The position numbers and the translations under genes are program-made. From the NCBI RefSeq assembly GCF_029382225.1, contig NZ_JARLTC010000012.1:1-64000 (forward strand): 64,000 nucleotides of DNA. Reading direction: 5' to 3'. Below the pieces are notes generated by a model. The model was not told the origin of the DNA. It was given only the letters and a program-made list of their open reading frames with translations, and made no database searches. This document shows positions 32,645-41,951 of this stretch, piece after piece; positions within the stretch are counted from its first letter, which is position 1, and each line of letters begins with the position of its first letter. This stretch comes from Spongiactinospora sp. TRM90649. GTDB lineage: Bacteria > Actinomycetota > Actinomycetes > Streptosporangiales > Streptosporangiaceae.

Positions 32645-33247
32645 ATGCCCCAAGGCAGACCCACCGCCGTGCCCGAGGATGGGCTTACCACGCGGCAGCG
32701 GCGGACGCGGGCGTTGCTGATGGTGCACACCGGGCCCGGGAAGGGGAAGTCGACCGCCGCGTTCGGGATGGCGTTGCGGGCCTGGAACCAGGGGTGGCCC
32801 ATCGGGGTGTTCCAGTTTGTGAAGTCCGCCAAGTGGCGGATCGGGGAGGAACGCGCGCTCACCGTGCTCGGGGCCAGTGGCGAGGGCGGGCCGGTGACCT
32901 GGCACAAGATGGGTGAGGGCTGGTCGTGGATCCGGCGGCCGGGGACCGAGGCCGACCACGCCGCCGACGCCCGTGAGGGCTGGGCCCAGATCCGCCGCGA
33001 CCTGGCCGCCGAGACCTACCGCTTCTACGTCCTGGACGAGTTCACCTACCCCCTGAAGTGGGGCTGGCTGGACCTGGACGAGGTGGTCGCGACGCTCACC
33101 GCCCGCCCCGGCAACCAGCATGTCGTGATCACCGGAAGGGACGCGCCCGGCCCGCTGGTCGAGGTCGCGGATCTGGTGACGGAGATGGGCAAGGTCCGCC
33201 ATCCCATGGACTCCGGCCAGAAGGGCCAGAAAGGGATCGAATGGTGA
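32645..33247 (+). CDS. cobO: Cob(I)yrinic acid a,c-diamide adenosyltransferase
   Basis: A 200-residue CobO/BtuR/CobA-type ATP:corrinoid adenosyltransferase that attaches the 5'-deoxyadenosyl group to cobalt. The P-loop GPGKGKST lies at ~30-37, with the KSAKWRIGEE, GEGWSW and LDEFTYPLKWGWLD motifs following in order. It ends VRHPMDSGQKGQKGIEW, standard for the family. The ATG is one base after the chelatase stop, and its own end overlaps cobB by 7 bp. Both arrangements imply translational coupling in the cbtB-cobB transcript. Confidence 0.96.
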   Translation: MPQGRPTAVPEDGLTTRQRRTRALLMVHTGPGKGKSTAAFGMALRAWNQGWPIGVFQFVKSAKWRIGEERALTVLGASGEGGPVTWHKMGEGWSWIRRPGTEADHAADAREGWAQIRRDLAAETYRFYVLDEFTYPLKWGWLDLDEVVATLTARPGNQHVVITGRDAPGPLVEVADLVTEMGKVRHPMDSGQKGQKGIEW

Positions 33248-34578
33248 TCCCCCGGATCGTCGTCGCCGCGCCCTCGTCCGGTGCCGGGAAGACGACCGTC
33301 GCCACCGGTCTGATGGCGGCGCTGCGCTCGCGCGGGATGGCGGTCTCGCCGCACAAGGTCGGCCCGGACTACATCGACCCCGGCTACCACGCGCTGGCCG
33401 CCGGTCGCCCCGGCCGGAACCTGGATCCGTGGCTGACCGGCGAGGACCAGGTCGTCCCGCTCTTCCTGCACGGGGCGGCCGGCGGCGACATCGCCGTCGT
33501 CGAGGGCGTGATGGGCCTGTTCGACGGCGTGGGCGCGTCGGACCTGGCGTCCACGGCGCACGTCGCGCGACTGCTGTCGGCCCCGGTGGTGCTGGTCGTG
33601 GACGCCTCCCGGCAGAGCGGGTCGGTGGCCGCGCTGGTCCACGGTTTCGCGACGTTCGACCCGCGCGTGCGGCTCGGCGGCGTGGTGCTCAACCGGGTCG
33701 GCTCGGATCGGCACGAGGAGCTGTGCCGGTCCGCGCTGGCGGCGGCGGGCGTCCCGGTGCTGGGTGCGCTGCGCCGCGACGAAGCGGTGTTCACGCCGTC
33801 CCGGCACCTGGGGCTGGTGCCCGCCGCCGAGCGGGAGGCCGAGGCCGTCGCCGGGGTGCGGCGGCTGGGTGCGCTGGTGGCGCGCTCGTGCGACCTCGAC
33901 GCCCTCGTGGCGCTGGCCCGCTCCGCCCCCGTGCTGCCCGGCGTCCCCTGGGAACCGCCCGCCGCGCCCCCTGATCCCCACGCGGTGGTCGCCGTGGCGG
34001 GCGGGGCCGCGTTCACGTTCGGCTACGCCGAGCACGCCGAGCTGCTGCGCGCGGCGGGCGCGCGGGTCGCCGTGGTCGATCCGCTGCGCGACGAGGCGCT
34101 GCCCGAAGGGACGACGGCGCTGGTCCTCGGCGGCGGGTTCCCCGAGGCGTACGCGGACGAGCTCTCCGCCAACGAGCCGCTGCGGCGGCAGGTCGCGGCC
34201 TTCCCCGGGCCGATCGCGGCCGAGTGCGGCGGCCTGCTCTACCTGGGCGAGGAACTGGACGGCAGGCCGATGTGCGGCCGGCTGCCCGTCCGCGCCCGGA
34301 TGACCGGCAGGCTCACGCTCGGCTACCGCGCCGCCGTGGCCACCGCCGACTCCGCGCTGACCAGGACCGGCGAGCGCTTCCACGGCCACGAGTTCCACCG
34401 CACGGCCGTCGAGCCCGCCCGGGACCCCGCCGCCGCCCTGTTCCGCTGGGACGGCGGCGGCGACGGGTTCGGCGGTCCGCTGCTCACCGCGTCGTACCTG
34501 CACCTGCACTGGGCGGGCGCGCCCGGGACGGCTCAGCGGCTGCTGTCGTCCTCCAGGTCGCCCTCGGTCCGCAGGTAG
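33241..34578 (+). CDS. cobB: Cobyrinate a,c-diamide synthase
   Basis: A 445-residue glutamine amidotransferase that amidates the a and c carboxylates of (hydrogeno)byrinic acid. The N-terminal P-loop is SSGAGKTT (~11-18), followed by KVGPDYIDPGYH and VEGVMGLFDG. The C-terminal triad-type amidotransferase domain has the nucleophile Cys in AAECGGLLYL and HxH in YLHLHWA. The ATG at 33241 overlaps the cobO stop (ATGGTGA). The 3' end overlaps the convergent cobN gene by 46 bp, leaving no room for a separate terminator. Confidence 0.96.
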   Translation: MVIPRIVVAAPSSGAGKTTVATGLMAALRSRGMAVSPHKVGPDYIDPGYHALAAGRPGRNLDPWLTGEDQVVPLFLHGAAGGDIAVVEGVMGLFDGVGASDLASTAHVARLLSAPVVLVVDASRQSGSVAALVHGFATFDPRVRLGGVVLNRVGSDRHEELCRSALAAAGVPVLGALRRDEAVFTPSRHLGLVPAAEREAEAVAGVRRLGALVARSCDLDALVALARSAPVLPGVPWEPPAAPPDPHAVVAVAGGAAFTFGYAEHAELLRAAGARVAVVDPLRDEALPEGTTALVLGGGFPEAYADELSANEPLRRQVAAFPGPIAAECGGLLYLGEELDGRPMCGRLPVRARMTGRLTLGYRAAVATADSALTRTGERFHGHEFHRTAVEPARDPAAALFRWDGGGDGFGGPLLTASYLHLHWAGAPGTAQRLLSSSRSPSVRR

Positions 34579-37500
34579 ACCTCGCGCAGGCCATCGAGGA
34601 GATCGGAGTCGGGATGCTCCCACATGCCACGGTCGGCGGCCTCCAGCAGCCGCTCGGCGATGCCGTGCAGCGCCCACGGGTTGGACGTGGCCAGGAACTC
34701 CCGGTTCTCCGGATCCATGACGTAGACGGCGGCCAGCCGGTCGTACATCCAGTCGGCCACCACGCCGGTGGTGGCGTCGTAGCCGAACAGGTAGTCCACC
34801 GTGGCCGCCAGCTCGAACGCGCCCTTGTAGCCGTGCCGCCGCATCGCGGCCAGCCAGTTCGGGTTGACCACCCGGGCGCGGAAGATCCGCGCGGTCTCCT
34901 CCGACAGCGAGCGGGTGCGGACGGCGTCGGGGCGAGTGCTGTCGCCGACGTACGCGGCGGGGGCCCGGCCGGTGAGCGCGCGGACCGTGGCGATCATGCC
35001 GCCGTGGTACTGGAAGTAGTCGTCGGAGTCGGCGATGTCGTGCTCGCGGGTGTCCACGTTCTTGGCGGCCACGGCGATCCTGCGGTAGGCGTCCTCCATC
35101 TGCGGGCGGGCGGCGACGCCGTCCAGGTCGCGGCCGTAGGCGAAGCCGCCCCACACTGCGTAGACCTCGGCGAGGTCGGCGTCGTCGCGCCAGTTGCGGC
35201 TGTCGATCAGCGGCAGCAGCCCGGCCCCGTACGCGCCGGGCGCGGAGCCGAAGATCCGCATGGTGGCCTCGCGCTCGCCCGCGCCGGACTCCGCCGTCAG
35301 CGCCTGGACGTGGGCGCGGACGTAGTTGTCCTCGGGCGGCTCGGGCTGGGCGGCGGCCAGCCGTACGGCGTCGTCGAGCATGGCGACCACGTGCGGGAAG
35401 GCGTCGCGGAAGAAGCCGCTGATCCGCACGGTCACGTCGATCCTGGGACGGCCCAGCTCGGCGACCGGTATCGGGGCCAGGCCGGTGATCCTGCGGGACG
35501 CCTCGTCCCACTCGGGGCGCACGCCGAGCAGCGCCAGCACCTCGGCGACGTCGTCGCCCGCCGTCCGCATCGCGCTGGTGCCCCACACCGACAGCCCGAC
35601 CGAGCGCGGCCACTCGCCGGTCTCGGCGCGGTACCGCGCGGCCAGCGACTCGGCCATGGCCTGGCCGGTCTCCCAGGCGAGCCTGCTGGGCACGGCGCGG
35701 GGATCGACGGAGTAGAAGTTGCGGCCCGTGGGGAGCACGTTGACCAGGCCGCGCAGCGGCGACCCGCTCGGCCCGGCGGGCACGAAGCCGCCGCCCAGGG
35801 CGTGCAGCACGTTGTCCAGTTCGTCGGTGGTGCGGGCCAGCCGGGGGACGATCTCGGTGGCGGCGAAGGCCAGCACCCGGGTGACCGCCTCGCGCCGTTC
35901 GTCGGGAACCTCCCGGACCACGGCGGGGACGGCGTCCGGCTCCCAGGCGTGTTCCTCCATGGCCGTGACCAGGGCGCGGGCGGTCGCCTCCGCCCGGTCC
36001 ACCTCGCCCAGGGCGGCGGCGCCGTCCTCGGTCAGGCCCAGGGCCTCGCGCAGGCCGGGGAGGGTCTCCCGGCCCGCCCACATCTGCCTGGCCCGCAGCA
36101 TCGCCAGGACCAGGTTCACCCTGGTCTCACCCTCGGGGGCCTGGCCGAGCACGTGCAGGCCGTCGCGGATCTGCGCGTCCTTGACCTCGCACAGCCAGCC
36201 GTCCACGTGCAGCAGGAAGTCGTCGAACTCGGCGTCGTGCGGCCGGTCGGCGAGCCCGAGGTCGTGGTCGAGGCGGGCGGCCTGGATGAGCGTCCAGATC
36301 TGCGCCCTGATCGCGGGGAGCTTGGCGGGGTCCATGGCGGCGATCGAGGCGTGCTCGTCGAGGAGCTGTTCCAGCCTGGCGATGTCGCCGTAGGTCTCGG
36401 CGCGGGCCATCGGCGGGACCATGTGGTCCACCAGTACGGCGTGCGCCCGCCGCTTGGCCTGGGTGCCCTCCCCCGGGTCGTTGACCAGGAAGGGATAGAT
36501 CAGCGGCAGGTCGCCCACGGCCGCGTCGGTGCCGCAGGACGCCGACATCCCCGCCGACTTGCCGGGCAGCCACTCCAGGTTGCCGTGCTTGCCGACGTGC
36601 ACGATCGCGTGCGCGCCGAACTCCGCCGACAGCCAGCGGTAGGCGGCCAGGTAGTGGTGGCTGGGCGGCAGGTCGGGGTCGTGGTAGATGGCGATCGGGT
36701 TCTCGCCGAAGCCGCGCGGCGGCTGCACCATCACGACCACGTTCCCGGCCCGCAGGGCGGCGAGCACGATGTCGCCCTCGTGCACGAACAACTCGCCGGG
36801 CGGCGGGCCCCAGTGGCGTTCCATCGACTCGCGCAGGTCGCCGGGCAGGGTGGCGTACCAGCTCCGGTAGTCGTCGCCGGAGATCCGCACGGGGTTGCCC
36901 GCGAGGTGCTCCTCGGTCAGCCAGTCGGGGTCCTGGCCGCCCGCCGCGATCAGGGCGTGGACCAGGGCGTCGCCGTCCTGCTCGGCCACGCCGGGGAAGC
37001 CCGCGCCGAGGTCGTGGCCCGCCTCGGCGAGCCTGGCCAGCAGTCGGACGGTGCTCGCCGGGGTGTCCAGGCCGACGGCGTTGCCGACCCGGGCGTGCTT
37101 GGTGGGGTAGGCCGACAGCATCACCACCAGGCGGCGCTCGGCGGGCGGGGTGTGGCGGAGCAGCGCGTGCCGTACGGCGATGCCCGCCACCCTGGCGGCC
37201 CGCTCGGGATCGGCGACGTAGACGGTCAGCCCGTCGGGGTCGATCTCCTTGAAGGAGAACGGCACGGTGATGATCCGGCCGTCGAACTCGGGGATGGCCA
37301 CCTGGGAGGCGGCGTCCAACGGCGAGAGGCCGTCGTCGTTCGCCAGCCAGGCCTTCCTGCCGGTGGTCAGGCAGAGCCCTTGCAGGATCGGCACGTCGAG
37401 CGCGGCGAGGGCGCCCACGTCCCACGCCTCGTCGTCGCCGCCCGCGCCCGCCGAGGCCGGGCGGGTGCCGCCCGCCGCGAGCACGGTGACCACCAGCGCG

Positions 37501-38132
37501 TCGGCCCGCCGCAGCGTGTCGAGCAGCGCGGGCTCGGCGGTGCGCAGCGAGGAGCAGTACAGGGGCATGGCCTGGCCGCCCGCGTCCTCGACGGCCCGGC
37601 ACAGCGTCTCGACGAAGGCGTTGTTGCCCGCCATGTGGTGCGCGCGGTAGTAGAGCACGCCGACGACGGGACCGGTGGTGGTCACCGGGGTTCGCTCCAG
37701 CGGGCCCCAGGCGGGCGTGGCCACGGGCGGCGCGAAGCCCCTGCCGGTCATCAGTACGGTGTCGGACAGGAAGGCGTGCAGCTCGGCGAGGTTGGCCGGG
37801 CCGCCGTGGGCGAGGTAGGCGTGCGCCTGCGCGCACACGCCGCCGCTGACGGTGGCCAGCTCCATCAGCTCTGCGTCGGGGGCCTGCTCGCCGCCGAGCA
37901 CCACGACGGGGCGGGGGCCGGCGAGCAGGTCGCGCAGGCCGTCCTCCCAGGCGCGGGCCCCGCCGAGCAGGCGGACGACGATCAGGTCGGCCCCGGTGAG
38001 CAGGTCGGGCAGGTCGGCGGGCAGCAGCCGGGCGGGGTTGCCCAGCCGGTAGGCGGCTCCGCTCGCGCGGGCGCTCAGCAGGTCGGTGTCGGAGGTGGAG
38101 AGCAGCAGGATGGTACGGCCATCGCCAGGCAC
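34533..38132 (-). CDS. cobN: Cobaltochelatase large subunit CobN
   Basis: A ~1199-residue CobN/BchH-family protein that binds the corrin ring and, with an AAA+/VWA partner, inserts cobalt. Family landmarks include the N-terminal ILLLSTSDTDLL, VVGVLYYRAHHMAGN, HVGKHGNLEWLPGKS, SVDPRAVPSRLAWE and the C-terminal DATTGVVADWMYDRLA. The GTG at 38132 is preferred over upstream in-frame codons because GGGAGGA lies eight bases away and the upstream portion is the riboswitch leader. It has its own cobalamin riboswitch and converges with cobB. Its likely ATPase partner is the fused ChlI-ChlD protein. Confidence 0.96.
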   Translation of the reverse strand: MPGDGRTILLLSTSDTDLLSARASGAAYRLGNPARLLPADLPDLLTGADLIVVRLLGGARAWEDGLRDLLAGPRPVVVLGGEQAPDAELMELATVSGGVCAQAHAYLAHGGPANLAELHAFLSDTVLMTGRGFAPPVATPAWGPLERTPVTTTGPVVGVLYYRAHHMAGNNAFVETLCRAVEDAGGQAMPLYCSSLRTAEPALLDTLRRADALVVTVLAAGGTRPASAGAGGDDEAWDVGALAALDVPILQGLCLTTGRKAWLANDDGLSPLDAASQVAIPEFDGRIITVPFSFKEIDPDGLTVYVADPERAARVAGIAVRHALLRHTPPAERRLVVMLSAYPTKHARVGNAVGLDTPASTVRLLARLAEAGHDLGAGFPGVAEQDGDALVHALIAAGGQDPDWLTEEHLAGNPVRISGDDYRSWYATLPGDLRESMERHWGPPPGELFVHEGDIVLAALRAGNVVVMVQPPRGFGENPIAIYHDPDLPPSHHYLAAYRWLSAEFGAHAIVHVGKHGNLEWLPGKSAGMSASCGTDAAVGDLPLIYPFLVNDPGEGTQAKRRAHAVLVDHMVPPMARAETYGDIARLEQLLDEHASIAAMDPAKLPAIRAQIWTLIQAARLDHDLGLADRPHDAEFDDFLLHVDGWLCEVKDAQIRDGLHVLGQAPEGETRVNLVLAMLRARQMWAGRETLPGLREALGLTEDGAAALGEVDRAEATARALVTAMEEHAWEPDAVPAVVREVPDERREAVTRVLAFAATEIVPRLARTTDELDNVLHALGGGFVPAGPSGSPLRGLVNVLPTGRNFYSVDPRAVPSRLAWETGQAMAESLAARYRAETGEWPRSVGLSVWGTSAMRTAGDDVAEVLALLGVRPEWDEASRRITGLAPIPVAELGRPRIDVTVRISGFFRDAFPHVVAMLDDAVRLAAAQPEPPEDNYVRAHVQALTAESGAGEREATMRIFGSAPGAYGAGLLPLIDSRNWRDDADLAEVYAVWGGFAYGRDLDGVAARPQMEDAYRRIAVAAKNVDTREHDIADSDDYFQYHGGMIATVRALTGRAPAAYVGDSTRPDAVRTRSLSEETARIFRARVVNPNWLAAMRRHGYKGAFELAATVDYLFGYDATTGVVADWMYDRLAAVYVMDPENREFLATSNPWALHGIAERLLEAADRGMWEHPDSDLLDGLREVYLRTEGDLEDDSSR

Positions 38133-38177
38133 GCGGGTGTCCTCCCTCGGGGTCCTCGCCCCGGTCGCGGGTGTCGC

Positions 38178-38335
38178 GACGGCAGGAGTCTCCTGGCTCC
38201 CGGATCGACGCTCCCCCCGGCCTTCCCGCCCCCGGGTGGGGGCAGTGGCCTGCGGTGGGGTTCGCTCCCCGGTCACAGTGGCGGGACCGCGCCGGATTCA
38301 CACCGGCTTCCTCCCTGCGCCATCGCCTACGCAGG
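38178..38335 (-). promoter_or_regulatory. Cobalamin riboswitch upstream of cobN
   Basis: Read on the minus strand, the order is GGAAGCCGGTGTGAATCCGG (about 38315-38296), the B12 box GCCACTG at 38282-38276, and GGGAGCCAGGAGACTCC near 38200-38184. This is the standard cobalamin aptamer. Its 3' edge is about 45 bp before the cobN GTG. Its 5' edge comes within about 40 bp of the divergent cobG ATG, so the cobN promoter must overlap the cobG promoter or 5' coding region. Confidence 0.92.
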
Positions 38336-38374
38336 AGCCTACGACAGCGACACCCTCATCAGAAAGGGACGGCC

Positions 38375-39577
38375 ATGTCCATACCTGGATCACTGACCGG
38401 ATCACTAATTGGGTCGCGCTCGCGGCCGGACGCCTGTCCGGGCGCACTCCAGGTGCACGAGGCCGCCGACGGGCCGCTGGCCAGGGTCCGGCTGCCGGGC
38501 GGGGTGATCTCCGCCGACCGGCTCCGCGAGCTGGCGGCGTGCGCCTCGGAGCTGGGGTCGGGGGTGATCGAGCTGACCTCGCGGGCGAACGTCCAGGTGC
38601 GGGGGCTGCGGTCGCCGGTGGGGTTCGCGGCGCGGATGGCGGCGGCGGGGCTGCTGCCGTCGGCCTCGCACGAGCGGGTGCGCAACATTGTTGCCTCACC
38701 GCTCGCCGGACGCGGGCCCGCAGGGATCATCGACCCGGATCCGGTGGTCGCGGCCCTCGACGCGGGCCTGTGCGCCCGTCCCCGGCTGGCGTCCCTGCCG
38801 GGCCGCTTCCTGTTCGCGGTGGACGACGGCACCGGCGACGTGGCGGCCCTGGACGCCGACCTCACCTTCGCCGGAGGCGACCGCCTCCTGATCGGCGGCC
38901 TCGACCTCGCCCTGCCCGCCACCCCAACCACGGCGGCGGCCCACCTCCTCGCCGCCGCCGAAGCCTTCCTCGACGAACGCGGCGACACCCCCGCCTGGCA
39001 CATCACCGACCTCCCGAACGGCCCCTCCGACCTCCACCACCGCCTCACCCGCCACGCCGTCCACGGCACAGGCGAAAGGGAGGCCGACGCCTCCGCCCCC
39101 ACTGGACGCGGGGTGGAGGGCGGGGGGAAGCCTTGGGCGGGTGCGGTGCCGGGGGTGGTGAGGTTGCGGGATGAGCGGCTGGCGGTGGTGGTGGGGGTGC
39201 CGTTGGGGAGGTTGTCGGCGGATCAGGGGCGGGTGCTGGCGGGGTTGAGTCCGGTGGTTCGGGTCACGCCGTGGCGGACGGTGGTGCTGGCGGATCTGGC
39301 GGAGGCGGGGCCGGTCACCGGGGTGCTGGCGGCGGCCGGGCTGGTGACGGATCCGGAGTCGCCTTGGGTGGGGGTGAGCGCGTGCACGGGACGGCCCGGG
39401 TGTGCGCGGGCGCTGGCCGATGTGCGGGCGGACGCGGCGCGGTGGGTCGCGGGCCGTACGGCGAGGGCCGAGGACCCGGTCCACTGGGCCGGATGCGAGC
39501 GGCGCTGCGGGCTGCCGCGCGGCCGGGTCATCGAGATGGTGGCGAACGGCATCGGATACGACGAGAGGCGAAAGTGA
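38375..39577 (+). CDS. cobG: Precorrin-3B synthase
   Basis: A 400-residue monooxygenase of the nitrite/sulfite-reductase superfamily that converts precorrin-3A to precorrin-3B, the O2-requiring mark of the aerobic cobalamin route. The N-terminal ferredoxin-like half has [16 protein letters not shown]; the Fe-S/siroheme-type cysteines are in [12 protein letters not shown] and [10 protein letters not shown] near the C-terminus. The linker at ~235-265 is poorly conserved. The ATG at 38375 follows AAAGGGA. Codon usage switches sharply near 39100 (see findings). cobH overlaps its stop by 4 bp. Confidence 0.93.
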   Translation: MSIPGSLTGSLIGSRSRPDACPGALQVHEAADGPLARVRLPGGVISADRLRELAACASELGSGVIELTSRANVQVRGLRSPVGFAARMAAAGLLPSASHERVRNIVASPLAGRGPAGIIDPDPVVAALDAGLCARPRLASLPGRFLFAVDDGTGDVAALDADLTFAGGDRLLIGGLDLALPATPTTAAAHLLAAAEAFLDERGDTPAWHITDLPNGPSDLHHRLTRHAVHGTGEREADASAPTGRGVEGGGKPWAGAVPGVVRLRDERLAVVVGVPLGRLSADQGRVLAGLSPVVRVTPWRTVVLADLAEAGPVTGVLAAAGLVTDPESPWVGVSACTGRPGCARALADVRADAARWVAGRTARAEDPVHWAGCERRCGLPRGRVIEMVANGIGYDERRK

Positions 39578-40197
39578 TCGACTACATCCGCGACGGAGCC
39601 GAGATCTACCGGCGCTCCTTCGCCACCATCCGCGCCGAGACCGACCTGGCCGGCCTCCCGCCGGACGTGGCCCGCGTCGCGGTGCGCATGATCCACGCCT
39701 GCGGCATGACCGACCTGGTCGCCGACCTCGGCTGGTCCCCCGGCGTGGTCGCCCGCGCCCGAGCCGCGCTGCACGACGGCGCCCCCGTGCTCTGCGACGC
39801 CATGATGGTCGCCTCCGGCGTGACCCGGAACAGGCTGCCCGCCGGAAACGAGGTGCTGTGCACGCTCGGCGCCCCAGGCGTCCCCGAGCTGGCCGCGCGC
39901 CTGGGCACCACCCGCAGCGCCGCCGCGCTCGAACGGTGGCGCGACCGCCTGGACGGCGCGGTGGTGGCGATCGGCAACGCCCCAACCGCATTGTTCCGGC
40001 TCCTGGAGATGGTCGCGGAGGAGGGTACACCCCGGCCCGCCGCCGTGCTCGGGCTGCCGGTGGGGTTCATCGGCGCGGCCGAGTCCAAGCGGGCACTGGC
40101 CGCGAGCGGCCTCGACCACCTGGTGGTGCACGGCCGCCGGGGCGGCAGTGCGATGGCGGCGGCGGCGGTCAACGCGGTCGCGAGTGAGGCGGAGTGA
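39574..40197 (+). CDS. cobH: Precorrin-8X methylmutase
   Basis: A 207-residue CobH/CbiC enzyme that moves the C11 methyl to C12, forming hydrogenobyrinic acid. Family sequence runs from [19 protein letters not shown] through [11 protein letters not shown] (catalytic His in MIHACG), [20 protein letters not shown] and [15 protein letters not shown]. The GTG at 39574 overlaps the cobG stop and has GAGAGG upstream. The 3' end overlaps cobIJ by 4 bp, so cobG-cobH-cobIJ is one coupled unit. Confidence 0.96.
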   Translation: MIDYIRDGAEIYRRSFATIRAETDLAGLPPDVARVAVRMIHACGMTDLVADLGWSPGVVARARAALHDGAPVLCDAMMVASGVTRNRLPAGNEVLCTLGAPGVPELAARLGTTRSAAALERWRDRLDGAVVAIGNAPTALFRLLEMVAEEGTPRPAAVLGLPVGFIGAAESKRALAASGLDHLVVHGRRGGSAMAAAAVNAVASEAE

Positions 40198-41714
40198 GCA
40201 CGATGACGACGACGAAAACGGGCCGGCTGTACGGCGTGGGGCTGGGGCCCGGCGATCCGGAGCTGGTCACGGTGAAGGCGGCCCGGCTGATCGGCGCGGC
40301 CGACGTGGTCGTCTACCACGCCGCCAGGCACGGCCGCAGCATCGCGCGGTCCATAGCCGCGCCCTACCTCCGGGAGGGCCAGGTCGAGGAACTGCTGGTC
40401 TACCCGCTGACCACCGAGACCGCCGACCACCCGGGCGGATACCAGGGCGCGATCGACGACTTCTACGCCTCGTGCGCCGCCCGCCTGGCCGCGCACCTGG
40501 ACGTGGGCCGGACCGTAGCAGTGCTCGGCGAGGGCGACCCGCTCTTCTACGGTTCCTACATGCACCTGCACAAACGGCTCGCCCACCGCTACCCGACCGA
40601 GGTCGTCCCCGGCGTCACGTCGATCAGCGCCGCGTCGGCCGCGCTCGGCCGTCCGCTGGTGGAGCGGGACGAGACGCTGACCGTGCTGCCCGGCACGCTG
40701 CCCGCCAAGGAGCTGGCGGAGGCGCTGCGCGGCGCGGACTCGGCGGCGGTGCTCAAGCTGGGCCGTACGTTCGGCAAGGTCCGCGACGCGCTCGCCGAGG
40801 CCGGACGGCTGGACGACGCCTGGTACGTCGAGCGCGCCACCATGGACGGCCAGCGCGTCGCCCCCCTCTCCGAGGTGGACCCCGACGGCGTTCCGTACTT
40901 CTCCATGGCCGTCCTGCCCAGCCCGTCCGCGAGCGAGTTCGCCACCGCAACACCGGAACGCCAGAGTGACACCCGCCCGGAAGGCCGGGTCACCGTGGTC
41001 GGCCTCGGCCCCGCCGGACGCCCCTGGCTCACCCCGGAGGCCCAGGAGGCGCTGGGCGCGGCGACCGACATCGTCGGCTACGGCCCCTATGTGGACCGGG
41101 TGCCCCCCAACCCGCGCCAGCGGCGGCACACCAGCGGCAACCGGGTGGAGGCCGAGCGGGCCGCGGCGGCCCTGGAACTGGCCCGCGCGGGCGCCCGCGT
41201 GGCCGTCGTCTCCTCCGGCGATCCGGGGGTGTTCGCGATGGCCGCGGCGGTGCTGGAGGCGGCCGACGACTACCCGGACGTCCCGGTGCGGGTCGTGCCG
41301 GGGGTGACGGCCGCGCTGGCCGTCGCGAGCCGGGCGGGCGCCCCGCTGGGGCACGACCACTGCGTGCTCTCGCTGTCCGACCGGCTCAAGCCGTGGGAGG
41401 TGGTGGCGGCGCGGATCTCCGCCGCCGCCGCGGCGGACCTGGTGCTGGCCCTGTACAACCCGGCTTCGCGCACCCGTACCTGGCAGGTGGCCGCCGCCCG
41501 TGACCTGCTGCTCGAACACCGCGACCCGGACACGCCCGTGGTCGTCGGCCGCGACGTGGGCGGGCCGGAGGAGAGCGTCACCGTCACCACGCTCGCCGCG
41601 CTGGACCCGTCCGTGGTGGACATGCGCTGCCTGCTGATCATCGGGTCCTCGACGACCCGCGTGACCGCCGCGGGAGCCGTCTATACGCCTCGCCGCTACC
41701 GAAATCGTCCGTAG
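40194..41714 (+). CDS. cobIJ: CobI-CobJ fusion: precorrin-2 C20- and precorrin-3B C17-methyltransferase
   Basis: A 506-residue fusion of two tetrapyrrole methylases. Residues ~1-245 are CobI ([44 protein letters not shown]); residues ~265-506 are CobJ ([56 protein letters not shown]). SAM binds in each half. CobI methylates C20 and CobJ methylates C17 with ring contraction. The fusion is common in actinobacteria. The GTG at 40194 overlaps cobH. The stop is a TAG at 41712-41714 that abuts the left end of an inserted tnpB element. Confidence 0.95.
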   Translation: MSTMTTTKTGRLYGVGLGPGDPELVTVKAARLIGAADVVVYHAARHGRSIARSIAAPYLREGQVEELLVYPLTTETADHPGGYQGAIDDFYASCAARLAAHLDVGRTVAVLGEGDPLFYGSYMHLHKRLAHRYPTEVVPGVTSISAASAALGRPLVERDETLTVLPGTLPAKELAEALRGADSAAVLKLGRTFGKVRDALAEAGRLDDAWYVERATMDGQRVAPLSEVDPDGVPYFSMAVLPSPSASEFATATPERQSDTRPEGRVTVVGLGPAGRPWLTPEAQEALGAATDIVGYGPYVDRVPPNPRQRRHTSGNRVEAERAAAALELARAGARVAVVSSGDPGVFAMAAAVLEAADDYPDVPVRVVPGVTAALAVASRAGAPLGHDHCVLSLSDRLKPWEVVAARISAAAAADLVLALYNPASRTRTWQVAAARDLLLEHRDPDTPVVVGRDVGGPEESVTVTTLAALDPSVVDMRCLLIIGSSTTRVTAAGAVYTPRRYRNRP

Positions 41715-41772
41715 TGCTCCGGCCTTCAAGCCGGGGATGAAACGGACCGTCCCCGCAGAGCAGGGCAGGGAA

Positions 41773-41825
41773 ACCGGATCGCCGCCCGGGCGATCCGGTG
41801 CCCGCCCGGCTCGGACCGGGCGGGC
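41773..41825. repeat. Two adjacent long hairpins left of tnpB
   Basis: ACCGGATCGCC (41773-41783) pairs with GGCGATCCGGT (41789-41799), an 11-bp stem with a 5-nt loop. Immediately next, GCCCGCCCGG (41800-41809) pairs with CCGGGCGGGC (41816-41825), a 10-bp stem with a 6-nt loop. They could terminate the cobG-cobH-cobIJ transcript or belong to the element's left end. Confidence 0.65.
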
Positions 41826-41951
41826 ACGATGCTCGATGTAGCGGCGCGGGACGCCGATCGGTGCACCGCCGGCGCTCCCGGCGAAGCACGATGCCCGCCG
41901 GTTTCCCGATGTCCCCGCACCCGGCCGTGGACCGGTGGCAGGATCGAGGGT

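Noticed and set aside
34224..38396. Plus-strand frame of ~1390 codons opposite cobN
   Set aside because: Antisense shadow of cobN; its composition is Gly/Arg/Val repeats and no domain is seen.
41716..41741. Possible CRISPR repeat (CAAGCCGGGGATGAA-like sequence)
   Set aside because: It occurs once, has no spacer array or cas genes, and is explained by the tnpB element's end hairpin.
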